A stretch of 29,406 bases of DNA from Acetobacter sp. CAG:977. GTDB taxonomy: Bacteria > Pseudomonadota > Alphaproteobacteria > CAAGCB01 > CAG-977. Position numbers and translations under genes: made by a program. Location: the NCBI GenBank assembly GCA_000434295.1, contig HF994926.1, positions 1 through 29,406 on the forward strand, given 5' to 3'. This document shows positions 21,882 to 29,406 of this stretch, piece by piece. Each line of letters begins with the position of its first letter. Position 1 is the first letter of the stretch. Below the pieces are notes generated by a model, which made no database searches, was not told the DNA's origin, and saw only the letters and a program-made list of their open reading frames with translations.

Positions 21882-23078
21882 TCAGATTTTGACCCGTTTA
21901 AGGAAAGAAGCCAGGCGTTTATTGACGGCGGAAGCTTCTTTGGGACCGGCTTTGACCAGACCGAAGAATTTTTTGGGCAGCTTTTCCGTTTGAACCGGTG
22001 CAAAGAACAGCGGATTCGTCGTTAAAAGCTGATAAGCTTTTTCCGGTTCTTTTCTGGCAAAATTGAAATAATTTCGGATTAATTTTTCTGCATCTATCGG
22101 GAAATTTTCTTTTTTCAAGGCGTTAATGAATGCTTTTTGAATTTCAAGTTCTTCATTTTCGTTGTCTTGTATTTCTTCGATTAAATTTTCACGTTCTTCG
22201 CGCATTCTGCGGCTTTGAGCCTTTTTAAGCATAATTTCCATATCTGCCATAACCAACAGATAAGAAACGACCAGCTGTTCGCCGATGGAAGAGTCTTCGG
22301 ATTCTTCCATATATTCAATTTCTTCTTCGATCAGGTCGTCCAGAGGCAGATTTCTGTCCAGGATGTGTTGCATTTCAGGGATAAGGGGCAAGATGGTTGT
22401 CAAATCGTCCAAGATATCATCCATCATGCCTTCCTGAGCGTTTGAGCGCAGCTGTTTTTTAAAAATTTTTAAGTCGCGTTTTGTTTGCGGCAAATCAAAA
22501 GCAAAGGGAGGCAGGGAAACGAATTCTTCTTCATCCAGCAATTCTTCGGCGTAAAGGCGCACATAGACATAAAAAAGGAAAAAACGTTCTCTGGTGCTTT
22601 CGTGTGCCGTAATTTTGCTTAAAGGATTTTCCGGCAGGACATAATTCACCCATTCATCGTCTTTGGAACGTGTCCTTTTTGATCGTTGAGACGGCGTTGC
22701 CGTGTTTGAAACGATGACGGGTTTCGGCTGTTTTTGCAAAGTTTGCGCGAATTCGGCTTCGGGTATTTTTTGCGGAGTCGGAACCGGTTTTTGTGCGGGT
22801 CGCACGGAGGCATGCGCGGCGGGGGGCTGGGGCGCGGGAACGGGAGTCGGCGCGGGAGCCGCGGGCTGAACCGGACGTTTTACCGGGACTTTAATGATTT
22901 TTTTTACGGGGACTTTTGTCAGGACGGTTTTCGGTGCCGGAGCCTCTTGCACTGGAGATGGTGTCGGAGCTGAAGCCGGAGCAACGGGGCGTTTGACGGG
23001 CACCTTGATTCTTTTGACGAGGACAGGCTTTTTCGGGGCGTTTGAAGCCGGTACGGATGAAATCGGTTTTTTTTCCAT
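21882..23078 (-). CDS. Pro/Ala/Lys-rich protein with helical C-terminal domain
   Basis: 398 residues, no recognised family. Residues 1-135 are disordered, Pro/Ala/Lys/Val-rich, with an exact repeat IKVPVKRPV at 24-32 and 62-70 and PAP runs between. Residues 140-398 are predominantly helical, containing an acidic stretch (LIEEEIEYMEESEDSS) and a charged coiled-coil-like stretch (RRMREERENLIEEIQDNENEELEIQ). No signal peptide or membrane helix, so cytoplasmic. It is transcribed divergently from the VirB6-like operon. The Pro-rich N-terminus recalls that of the HNH-like protein, though sequences differ. Function unknown; a T4SS accessory role is inferred from position only. Confidence 0.7.
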   Translation of the reverse strand: MEKKPISSVPASNAPKKPVLVKRIKVPVKRPVAPASAPTPSPVQEAPAPKTVLTKVPVKKIIKVPVKRPVQPAAPAPTPVPAPQPPAAHASVRPAQKPVPTPQKIPEAEFAQTLQKQPKPVIVSNTATPSQRSKRTRSKDDEWVNYVLPENPLSKITAHESTRERFFLFYVYVRLYAEELLDEEEFVSLPPFAFDLPQTKRDLKIFKKQLRSNAQEGMMDDILDDLTTILPLIPEMQHILDRNLPLDDLIEEEIEYMEESEDSSIGEQLVVSYLLVMADMEIMLKKAQSRRMREERENLIEEIQDNENEELEIQKAFINALKKENFPIDAEKLIRNYFNFARKEPEKAYQLLTTNPLFFAPVQTEKLPKKFFGLVKAGPKEASAVNKRLASFLKRVKI

Positions 23079-23116
23079 AATGCGCGATGCTTCCGAGAAA
23101 TTATTTCAAGCTTTAG

Positions 23117-23144
23117 GATATAATAAAGGCGGCGGTTGTGTCAA
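23117..23144 (-). promoter_or_regulatory. Promoter of the Pro/Ala/Lys-rich protein gene
   Basis: Perfect TTGACA (-35) on the minus strand, 16-base spacer, TATATC (-10); an alternative -10 TATCCT lies at an 18-base spacing. About 40 bases before the ATG. Confidence 0.6.
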
Positions 23145-23283
23145 AAAACTTTTTACGGAGAAAAATTCTTTTTTTACAAAGGGTTTACGAATGTACAAAC
23201 GGGTTTTTAAAAAATCAAAAAAGTGTCACAATCAAAGGACGGATTTTGTATTATAGTGTAAGAATGCTAGAGTGCCATAAGTG

Positions 23284-23302
23284 AAAGCAGGACAACTGCT
23301 TT
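23284..23302 (+). other. Leader hairpin ahead of the VirB6-like operon
   Basis: AAAGCAG pairs perfectly with CTGCTTT around a GACAA loop, ending 24 bases before the ATG of the first VirB6-like gene. There is no U-tract, so it is not an intrinsic terminator. A translational or mRNA-stability role is possible but unproven. Confidence 0.4.
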
Positions 23303-23326
23303 GGAAGCTGCAGAAAGGATAGAGCC

Positions 23327-24877
23327 ATGATAAAATCTGGAAAAGGCGTCTTGGTAAAACTTTTTTTAATACTTTTTGCGGCGTTTTTTGTTTCGGGCAT
23401 ATGTTCGTCGGAAGCTTTTGCAGAGAGTCAGTGGAATACACAGTGTACGACTAATTTGGAACAATTTCAGGACGATGCCTTGAGTTTTCAATGGTGGCAA
23501 GAGCCGTTTCGCATAGTATCCGAGGCAACGATAACGGTAGGCGAAACAACTTTTAATACTGTGGCACCCGGTGCGATAAAGTTAATGACCGTCGGCTTTT
23601 TGCTTTGGCTTGTTATTTTTATGATGAAGAATTTGTCGTCGTTAAAAGAAGTTGATCCCATGGAAATGCTGACAAAAGTCGGCGGGATGATGTTTAAGAC
23701 TGGGTTTGCGTACTGTATGCTTATAAATTCCAACTTCTTTTTCGGGACGTTTGTTTCTCCGATTACGGCGACGGCGGCGGGGTTTGTCGGTCTTGACAGC
23801 GGTGGCGGCGGCGGGTTGCAATCCGTTGTGTCTCCATTAAGAGAGATGATGGAGGAAATGCATAAAGCTCTGGCGGCAGGCATTGGTGCAGGGAACTATG
23901 CCAAATGTTTGTCTTGGTGGAAGGTCTTTGGCGATCCGCTACCGAACTTTTTTAAAAATGACGAGCATGACGGATATCCGGAACCTGAAGTTTATGCGGC
24001 AGGTTGCGTCGTTTGGTTGGGATGCTGGATTCTTTCACTTGTATTCCCGTTTTATTTGTTTGACGCGATGATTCGTTTGGGCGTAACGGCGGCACTTTGT
24101 CCGTTGTTTATTGTCGCATGGGTTTTTCCGATTACGGTTGAGTTTGCGAAAAAGGGGCTTGAATCTGTTCTAAACGTAGCCTTTTTGTTCGTATGTCTGA
24201 AAATAATTTTGGATTTGGATGTTGAACTTCTGCTAACCTCATCAGGAATCAAAACAAACCTTGTCGGCTCGAAGCGGGCGTTTATGGATGCAATTCGAGA
24301 AGGAAATAATTTAATTGTAGCGTGTGTTTGTATTTTTTACTCGATTTTGTTCTCTCTTCAGGCAACACCGCTGGCTTCCTTTTTCTCGGGGGCTGACTTT
24401 AAAAATGATACAGCATGGCAGGCGACCCAGTATGCCGGTCGGTTTGTAGGAAAGACGGCGAAAGCTGGAGCCGGATTGGCAGCCATGGGCGGTCGCAGGA
24501 TTCGTCAGGACCTTGATCGTGCGGCAGCCAGAAAGGTCGAACGCGGGCGTCAGGCGCGTGAAAAGGATCCGACGGCGAAGCCGACGAAAACAGAAAAAGC
24601 GGCAGCCCGTTATTTGCGCTCGCGCGGTTATCTGGACAGCAAGGGGCGCTATAAAGACGGTATGGAAGGTTTGCTGACGAACGGCGTTCGCCGGGGTGCA
24701 AAGCGCGTTGGTTACCGCGGCTTAGGGCGAGCCATGGACAAGACAGGGTTAACAACGGCAATGGATAAACTCCATTTAGGCGGTTCAAAGATTAGGTCGT
24801 GGTTGCAGCAAAGAGAAGATAAAAAGCGTAATTTAATTGAGGATGTACCTGATGACGTATGGTCGCCCAGAAAATAA
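23327..24877 (+). CDS. VirB6/TrbL-like T4SS inner-membrane protein, copy 1
   Basis: 516-residue polytopic membrane protein with a signal peptide (cleavage after AFA, residue 32), a periplasmic N-terminal segment with QCTTNLEQF, then several helices. The conserved core LVFPFYLFDAMIRLGVTAA...AWVFPITVEFAKK matches the TrbL/VirB6 type, which forms part of the inner-membrane translocation channel. A basic cytoplasmic tail of about 140 residues (Arg/Lys/Ala-rich) follows the last helix. AAAGGA lies 7 bases before the ATG. It is first of a + strand operon of three paralogs. VirB6 proteins with extra domains in multiple copies are known in Rickettsiales-type T4SS; similar multiplicity here is seen directly. 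Confidence 0.8.
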   Translation: MIKSGKGVLVKLFLILFAAFFVSGICSSEAFAESQWNTQCTTNLEQFQDDALSFQWWQEPFRIVSEATITVGETTFNTVAPGAIKLMTVGFLLWLVIFMMKNLSSLKEVDPMEMLTKVGGMMFKTGFAYCMLINSNFFFGTFVSPITATAAGFVGLDSGGGGGLQSVVSPLREMMEEMHKALAAGIGAGNYAKCLSWWKVFGDPLPNFFKNDEHDGYPEPEVYAAGCVVWLGCWILSLVFPFYLFDAMIRLGVTAALCPLFIVAWVFPITVEFAKKGLESVLNVAFLFVCLKIILDLDVELLLTSSGIKTNLVGSKRAFMDAIREGNNLIVACVCIFYSILFSLQATPLASFFSGADFKNDTAWQATQYAGRFVGKTAKAGAGLAAMGGRRIRQDLDRAAARKVERGRQAREKDPTAKPTKTEKAAARYLRSRGYLDSKGRYKDGMEGLLTNGVRRGAKRVGYRGLGRAMDKTGLTTAMDKLHLGGSKIRSWLQQREDKKRNLIEDVPDDVWSPRK

Positions 24878-24939
24878 CGAAAGGAGAAAAAGGGTAAGAT
24901 AGACTGGCAGGTTGTCGTTCAGATTTCGGAGATTTTTTA

Positions 24940-26388
24940 ATGAAAACGGCTTGGAATAATATAAGAGAAATGCTGGACATGAAAATGTTTTTGCGCGTTT
25001 TCATGATTATTCTGAGCGTATGTGTGTTGTCGGCATGTGACGAAAAGGCTTCTGAATGTGATATCGGTTCGATTCAGGCGTCGGCGAAAGAATGCTGGTC
25101 ATGCCCTATTTTTGAAAAATTTTTCCAGACGGCGACGACAGTATATACCAACATTCAATCAAGCTCGGCCCCGATGGCGCATACCGTTATTGCGGTAGGT
25201 TTTGCATTATGGCTTGCGATCCGAATTATGCGTCAGATTGCATCGTTAAAAGAACTTGATATTTATTCTTTTTGGAATGATTTGGCCGTTCGGGCATTTT
25301 GGGCGGCGATGTGTGCGGCATTAACTTCCAATATCACTCAGGTAACCAATGACCTGATTTTCCCCGTTTGGAGCGGTTTTATTGATTTCGGCATTATGGT
25401 CGTCGGCAAGCTTCCGATGGAAGGTGGGGCTCTTTCATGCGGGACGGGAGATCCTGCAACGGGGATGTCGTGTTTGGTCGCGGCGATACATACGAAATTG
25501 GCTGAAGGCCGTGAGATGGGCTATGTTTTAATGACCTGTAATACGGAATCCTTAATCTTGAACATATACGGAGCTGGGATTTATGTCGTTTCAGTGATGT
25601 TGGGGGCTCTTTTCCCCATATTTATGTTGGACGGGGTATTCCGTTTTGCAATAATTATGGCATTAATGCCGCTATGGATTTGTGCATTCTGTTTCCCGAT
25701 AAGTCGTGAGTTGACATCAAAAAAAGCGTGGGTTTCTTTTTTGGGGGTGTGTCTCCAAGGTGCGGCTATGGCGGTGTTTGCAGCATTATGCGTATGGTGT
25801 CTGCAGGCATTTATTGCTCATAAATTTCCTGCGATAAAAAATGCGATGGCGCTGGCGTCGGATGTAAATGTCGCGCAGCAGGTGTCAAACGGCCCCGGTA
25901 TCGTTATTTTTATGTTTATAGCGTTTTTCCTGTTGTTGTTTGGCAAAGTGCTGATAAGTTTGTTCTCCATGAATTTCTGTGACGGCGGTGACGGTGCGAC
26001 AATGGGGAAAGCGGTAAATTATATGAAAAGTTTTGCGTTAAAAGCCGGTTCCGTCGTTGCCGGAAGCGTGGCAAAGCGCCGCAATAAAAATATGGCACGC
26101 GAATATGAACAGATGCGCCAGAACGGCGGCGCGAAAACCAAAGAACAGGCGAAGCGTGCCGCAAAGCTGGAACGTAAGATGCTCAAGAACGGCATGATGG
26201 AAATGGATCAAAACGGAAAGATGCACACGACTGCTAAATATGCCAATACATTGAAAAATTCTTTGGGACGAGACGCTGCTCGCGCTGTTTACAGGGCAGC
26301 CGGCGGCAAAGGGGATGCATTTAAAGACTGGTCAATTGATCATAAACCGGATGCCGGAATACAAAATATACACGGAAAGGAGATTTAG
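24940..26388 (+). CDS. VirB6/TrbL-like T4SS inner-membrane protein, copy 2 (predicted lipoprotein)
   Basis: 482 residues, paralog of the preceding gene. The N-terminus has a hydrophobic stretch ending LSAC (Cys33), a lipobox, so the mature protein may carry lipid as well as several membrane helices. A CWSC motif (52-55) follows, then the shared core ALFPIFMLDGVFRFAIIMALMPLWICAFCFPISRE. The basic C-terminal tail (about 370-482) resembles the tail of copy 1 (xxNGMMEMDQNGK versus SRGYLDSKGRYK). GGAG lies 8 bases before the ATG at 24940; internal Met11 or Met14 could also start. Role: part of the translocation channel, inferred from family. Confidence 0.78.
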   Translation: MKTAWNNIREMLDMKMFLRVFMIILSVCVLSACDEKASECDIGSIQASAKECWSCPIFEKFFQTATTVYTNIQSSSAPMAHTVIAVGFALWLAIRIMRQIASLKELDIYSFWNDLAVRAFWAAMCAALTSNITQVTNDLIFPVWSGFIDFGIMVVGKLPMEGGALSCGTGDPATGMSCLVAAIHTKLAEGREMGYVLMTCNTESLILNIYGAGIYVVSVMLGALFPIFMLDGVFRFAIIMALMPLWICAFCFPISRELTSKKAWVSFLGVCLQGAAMAVFAALCVWCLQAFIAHKFPAIKNAMALASDVNVAQQVSNGPGIVIFMFIAFFLLLFGKVLISLFSMNFCDGGDGATMGKAVNYMKSFALKAGSVVAGSVAKRRNKNMAREYEQMRQNGGAKTKEQAKRAAKLERKMLKNGMMEMDQNGKMHTTAKYANTLKNSLGRDAARAVYRAAGGKGDAFKDWSIDHKPDAGIQNIHGKEI

Positions 26389-26398
26389 TTAGCGACGA

Positions 26399-26614
26399 AT
26401 GTCCGTACTGAAACACTATATTGTTTTTGGTTTGTTATTTTGGTTGGCGTTTTCCGGTCGGATAGGGTTTGGGGCTGACGGTGGCAAGTTTTTGGAAACG
26501 GTAATTTGGCTTATAGTCTTTCTTTTTTTGATTGCTGTCGGAATGACGGTATATGTTATTTGGCAAAGAAAAAGAAAGGGAAGGCGAAACGGGGATCACT
26601 CTCCACTACTATGA
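26399..26614 (+). CDS. Small single-TM protein between VirB6-like copies 2 and 3
   Basis: 71 residues: a signal-peptide-like start (MSVLKHYIVFGLLFWLAFSGRIGFGA), one membrane helix (about 31-53) and a short very basic tail WQRKRKGRRNGDHSPLL. An in-frame TAG three codons upstream forces a start at or after the ATG at 26399. The nearest AGGAG is about 16 bases away, so initiation may depend on coupling to copy 2, whose stop is 10 bases upstream. Its TGA overlaps a possible ATG of copy 3 (ATGA at 26611). Size recalls small VirB2/VirB3-like T4SS components, but no signature was recognised. Confidence 0.6.
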   Translation: MSVLKHYIVFGLLFWLAFSGRIGFGADGGKFLETVIWLIVFLFLIAVGMTVYVIWQRKRKGRRNGDHSPLL

Positions 26615-26625
26615 AAGGCATTGAA

Positions 26626-28179
26626 ATGATGCGTCATTTAACATTCAGAGGAGCGGTAGCGATAGGGCTGTTAGTCCTGTTAGGGAATCTTTTTACGCCT
26701 GCTCCCGCCAATGCCGGTTTATGGGATACTATCACTGATGCCGTTAGCGATGTTGTTGATGCCGTGGAGAGTGTTGTGGATGACGTCGTTGAAACGATTC
26801 AAGAGGCCGCGGAGACAGTCATCGAAACTGCTAAAAAGATCATAGACAGCATTAAAGTCGCTGTAGTCGGCGGCATTACGCACGGGCCGATTGAAGATTG
26901 TCTCATGCTTTCCGAGATAACGGATTACGACGAATGCTGGACCTGTACGGTCTTTATGATGTTTTTTGATGCCTCGAATTCATTGGCAGGACATGTTGCT
27001 TCGGTGTTGGAAGGTCCTGCCGTTACGTTTATGTGGGCGATGTTTTTGGTTTGGCTTGCTTTTAATACGGCGGTTTTTTTCAGTTCGGTTGCCGATGCAC
27101 CGGATTTGGGCGAGTTTGCCACAAAAGTCGGCGGAATGGCTTTTAAGATATTGTTTGCGACAGTATTTTTGCAAGGCGGCGCCTCAATGACTTTTGATTA
27201 TTTTATTAATCCCGTAATTACGGATGCGTCACAGTTGGCGAATCAGTTGGTTACAGAGTCCACGGAATGCGGTGGCGATACGATTATCAGCGGCGGTTCG
27301 TCGAAAACGGCGATGTCAAATGAAACGCGGGAATCGATGCGTTGCATGATCGGCGGATTGGGAGGAGGATTGCGCGAAGCTCAAAAGATGGCGCAATCTT
27401 TGCGTTGCGGAGCTGGGTATTGGTATACAATGCCGCTAATTTTAAAAGCCTTCGGGTGGGAATATCTTCCTAATCCAATGATGTGGGCTTTGGGATGTTT
27501 GCTTGGAGGATTTTTCTGGGCAATTTCTTTGGTATTCCCGATGGTTCTGATGGATGCTGTGTTTCGCATAGGGTTGATGGTAGGCATGGTTCCGATGTGG
27601 GTGGTCGCTTGGGTGTTCCCTGCGACCAGATCGTATTCCAAGACAGCATTTTTCATTGTGTTGCACTCATGTCTTTTATTCGTTGTGATGGCACTTGTTA
27701 TGAATATGTGTATGCAGTTGATCCGGACGGCATTAACGAACATGGGGCCTGAGTTTATTGCGAAGATGCAGGAAGGAGCCTATGTTGACGCGTATGAAAG
27801 CATAGAATCCGAAGCAGATCTTTATAAGATGTTTATTTTGATGGCCATATGTTTCTTTGGGATTTTAATGCCCCCGAAAGCAGAAGAAATAACGTCTCAA
27901 CTTTCAGGAGCGAGATTCCCGCCAAGCGTTGGTATGGAAGCTATGAAAATGATGATTAATCTGGTATTAGATATTATTATTTTAATTTTTTCCATTATTA
28001 CGGTGGGGTTTGGGGCACTTCTGTATTTTGCTCGTCTTGCACAGTTTGTTCGCAATTCGGATAAAGTGATCCGGACGATGCGCAGAATTATGAAGGCGGC
28101 TGAACAGGCCAGAAGACGTGCAAGGCGTCTTCAACGAGCCGCGAAGAATGCAAAGTTTAGTGTCAGTATGCTCGGATAA
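26626..28179 (+). CDS. VirB6/TrbL-like T4SS inner-membrane protein, copy 3
   Basis: 517 residues from the ATG at 26626, chosen because GAAAGG lies 7 bases upstream and the product then starts with a clean signal peptide (MMRHLTFRGAVAIGLLVLLG, cleavage after ANA, residue 30). ATG 26611, overlapping the previous stop, is a second possibility; the longer frame from 26506 is not supported. After the signal, a Val/Asp/Glu-rich amphipathic helix (about 33-78) is unique to this copy. CWTC (104-107) and the core LVFPMVLMDAVFRIGLMVGMVPMWVVAWVFPATR are shared with the paralogs. The short Arg-rich tail QARRRARRLQRAAK is cytoplasmic. Last gene of the operon, before a strong terminator. Confidence 0.78.
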   Translation: MMRHLTFRGAVAIGLLVLLGNLFTPAPANAGLWDTITDAVSDVVDAVESVVDDVVETIQEAAETVIETAKKIIDSIKVAVVGGITHGPIEDCLMLSEITDYDECWTCTVFMMFFDASNSLAGHVASVLEGPAVTFMWAMFLVWLAFNTAVFFSSVADAPDLGEFATKVGGMAFKILFATVFLQGGASMTFDYFINPVITDASQLANQLVTESTECGGDTIISGGSSKTAMSNETRESMRCMIGGLGGGLREAQKMAQSLRCGAGYWYTMPLILKAFGWEYLPNPMMWALGCLLGGFFWAISLVFPMVLMDAVFRIGLMVGMVPMWVVAWVFPATRSYSKTAFFIVLHSCLLFVVMALVMNMCMQLIRTALTNMGPEFIAKMQEGAYVDAYESIESEADLYKMFILMAICFFGILMPPKAEEITSQLSGARFPPSVGMEAMKMMINLVLDIIILIFSIITVGFGALLYFARLAQFVRNSDKVIRTMRRIMKAAEQARRRARRLQRAAKNAKFSVSMLG

Positions 28180-28194
28180 GGAGCAAAACAACAT

Positions 28195-28222
28195 AAAGCC
28201 CCGCTTTTATGCGGGGTTTTTT
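28195..28222 (+). terminator. Terminator of the VirB6-like operon
   Basis: GCCCCGC pairs with GCGGGGT (with AAA/TTT extending the stem) around a TTTTAT loop, followed by a long T run (TTTTTTG then more T). It lies 16 bases after the stop of copy 3. Confidence 0.88.
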
Positions 28223-28237
28223 GTTTTTTTCGAAACA

Positions 28238-28342
28238 AAGGCTGTGATATACTTAAATATCCGGCGAAGGCTTTAACATAAAACGGATTGTATTTTTTTT
28301 TCAAAGCCTATATAAATAAGGCTGTAAGTAAAGGAAGGCTTT
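28238..28342 (+). repeat. Four AAGGCT(G/T)T repeats in the leader of the regulator gene
   Basis: AAGGCTGT occurs at 28238 and 28318 and AAGGCTTT at 28267 and 28335, all in the same orientation. An inverted AGCCT at 28305 with AGGCT at 28319 forms a dyad over the putative -10 box. They could be operator half-sites for the two-HTH protein encoded next. Confidence 0.5.
28288..28316 (+). promoter_or_regulatory. Promoter of the two-HTH regulator gene
   Basis: TTGTAT (-35), 17-base spacer, TATAAA (-10), about 50 bases before the ATG. The -10 lies inside the AGCCT/AGGCT dyad, which would suit autoregulation. Confidence 0.55.
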
Positions 28343-28365
28343 TTAGCTGAAGGAACGGGAAAAGA

Positions 28366-29358
28366 ATGGAAGAGATTATCTTTCCGAATCAGATTCGCAT
28401 GTATCGGCGCGTCCGAGGGCGGTCTATGCAAGAGCTGGCAGATTTTTTAGGCGTGAGTTTGTCTGCTGTCAGCAAGATTGAAAAAGGGTATCGCCGCATA
28501 GATCAGGAACAGTTGGTGCGTATTGCCGAATTTCTGGATTGTCCGTTGCAGGAAATTTTTGTGAACGAAGCCAGTTCTCAGCCGGACGTTGTACAGGCGT
28601 GGCGTCGTGAACAGGAACGTCGCAACCGTGTGAACGAACGCAGCGGTTTGAAGATGTTGGGCGCCGGGTTACGTTATATTCGCGGGCAAAAGAATCTGAC
28701 TTTGTCGGACATTGCCGACGGTGCGGAATTGACATTGTCGGTGTACCATCGTATCGAGATGGGGCAACGCGAAGTTTCGGAAGACGAGTTTTCCCGTATT
28801 GCTCGTGCTTTGGGCTACACGAACGAAGAACTGCAAAAGCAGATTTACGATTTGGACAAGGCCGGTGCTTTGGAAGAATTTATTCAGCGTAACGATGCCC
28901 GTTATCGTGCGGTGTCCGGAACGAAAGGCGGCTATCCCGAATTACCGGTTTCCAAAGGAACATTAAAACAGGAAAGCCGTGATGTCGTATTGCCGATTTA
29001 CGGTCAGCCCGGAGAAAACGGGACGGTTATTATTGATCGCCAGTCTTCTTTGGGGACGGTTTCCTGCTCGGCGTCCGTTGTTAATCCGTTGTCTTCGTAT
29101 GCCGTGTCGCTTTGCACGCGCCGATTGGGAAATTTGTTGCCGGCACGTTCGGTTTTAATTGTTGATCCGACAAAGATGGTCGGTTTAGGCGATATAGCGC
29201 TGATGTATTTAAACGAGACGGAAGTTCGTTTAATCAGCGTTCGCGAAGACATTGACGGCAGTTTGTTCGGTGTTATGTGGAATCCCGAAGAAAAAGTCAC
29301 GATTCCCGAAGACAAAGTATCGACGTTGCACAGGGTTGTTCAGATTACGTTTCCGTAA
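28366..29358 (+). CDS. Transcriptional regulator with two HTH domains and degenerate LexA/S24-like C-domain
   Basis: 330-residue cytoplasmic DNA-binding protein. Two Xre-type helix-turn-helix domains lie in tandem: about 8-62 (MQELADFLGVSLSAVSKIEKG) and about 101-155 (LTLSDIADGAELTLSVYHRIEMG). A charged linker precedes a C-terminal domain (about 205-330) with YAVSL...LLPARSVLIVDPTKMVGLGDIALMYL, the layout of LexA/S24 peptidase domains. The usual GDSMxP serine motif is replaced by TRRL, and the Lys position is also not evident (EVRLIS), so self-cleavage is unlikely. It probably dimerises through this domain. It lies after the T4SS operon terminator with its own promoter; control of the T4SS genes is a reasonable guess, not shown. 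Confidence 0.85.
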   Translation: MEEIIFPNQIRMYRRVRGRSMQELADFLGVSLSAVSKIEKGYRRIDQEQLVRIAEFLDCPLQEIFVNEASSQPDVVQAWRREQERRNRVNERSGLKMLGAGLRYIRGQKNLTLSDIADGAELTLSVYHRIEMGQREVSEDEFSRIARALGYTNEELQKQIYDLDKAGALEEFIQRNDARYRAVSGTKGGYPELPVSKGTLKQESRDVVLPIYGQPGENGTVIIDRQSSLGTVSCSASVVNPLSSYAVSLCTRRLGNLLPARSVLIVDPTKMVGLGDIALMYLNETEVRLISVREDIDGSLFGVMWNPEEKVTIPEDKVSTLHRVVQITFP

Positions 29359-29370
29359 GATTTTTGATTT

Positions 29371-29406
29371 ATGGGAATAAAAGCGCGGCAGATTAAAGAT
29401 ATATTA
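29371..29406 (+). CDS. Possible start of next gene, cut by window edge
   Basis: An ATG 12 bases after the regulator stop opens a frame MGIKARQIKDIL that stays open to the window end. There is no clear ribosome site, so this is only a weak call; product unknown. Confidence 0.3.
   Translation, partial: MGIKARQIKDIL

Noticed and set aside
21414..22025. 203-residue plus-strand frame across the gap between two minus genes
   Set aside because: It is antisense to both genes and crosses a good minus-strand promoter and ribosome site; Ser/Phe-rich shadow composition.
23284..23302. Leader hairpin as an attenuator or terminator
   Set aside because: There is no U-tract after the stem; kept only as a possible structural leader element.

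Overview
The window looks like a chromosomal segment of an uncultured alphaproteobacterium with moderate GC and dense, short-spaced operons. The assignment rests on gene types and style only (VirB6/TrbL-like paralogs, a VirD4-type coupling protein, MacAB-TolC gene order) and is tentative. The window begins inside a tRNA-Gln(TTG) and has a tRNA-Glu(CTC) in the middle.

Left part (to about 11.3 kb) is ordinary cell physiology. It holds a uridine-phosphorylase-like gene, then a compact operon of a guanidinium-type SMR exporter, a stand-alone BPL_N/GATase-like protein and a MATE transporter, ending at a two-way terminator shared with a convergent lipoprotein alkaline phosphatase. Next comes a four-gene TolC / MacA / ABC-ATPase / MacB-permease export operon. 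On the opposite strand lie a PEBP-family secreted protein and a secreted protein built of two four-cysteine halves, then tRNA-Glu with a clear promoter.

Middle (11.4-13.0 kb): two tandem paralogous DUF1189-like membrane proteins on the + strand. Their last stop codon interleaves with that of the facing operon.

Right part (13.0-28.2 kb) is a type IV secretion (T4SS) module arranged around a divergent promoter region near 23.1-23.3 kb. On the - strand, in transcription order, are a Pro/Ala/Lys-rich protein, a very basic repeat-containing protein (then a terminator), two tandem paralogous two-TM proteins, a third two-TM protein resembling the N-terminus of the coupling protein, the VirD4/TraG-type coupling ATPase with an extreme Asp/Glu tail, a Pro/Gln-rich protein with an HNH-nuclease-like C-terminus, and an SMI1/KNR4 (SUKH) protein of the kind that acts as nuclease immunity. 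On the + strand are three paralogous VirB6/TrbL-like membrane proteins, one a predicted lipoprotein and two with CWxC motifs, with a small single-TM protein between the second and third. The other T4SS parts (VirB4, VirB8-11 and so on) and any relaxase are not in the window.

The most interesting reading is that the coupling ATPase, the HNH-like protein and the SUKH protein form one operon: a candidate T4SS-delivered nuclease with its immunity protein, served by an unusual set of coupling-protein partners. The HNH motif lacks the usual second histidine, so a structural or adaptor role is a live alternative. The window ends with a two-HTH regulator whose C-terminal domain resembles a LexA/S24 fold without the catalytic serine, preceded by a leader holding four AAGGCT(G/T)T repeats that may be its operator.
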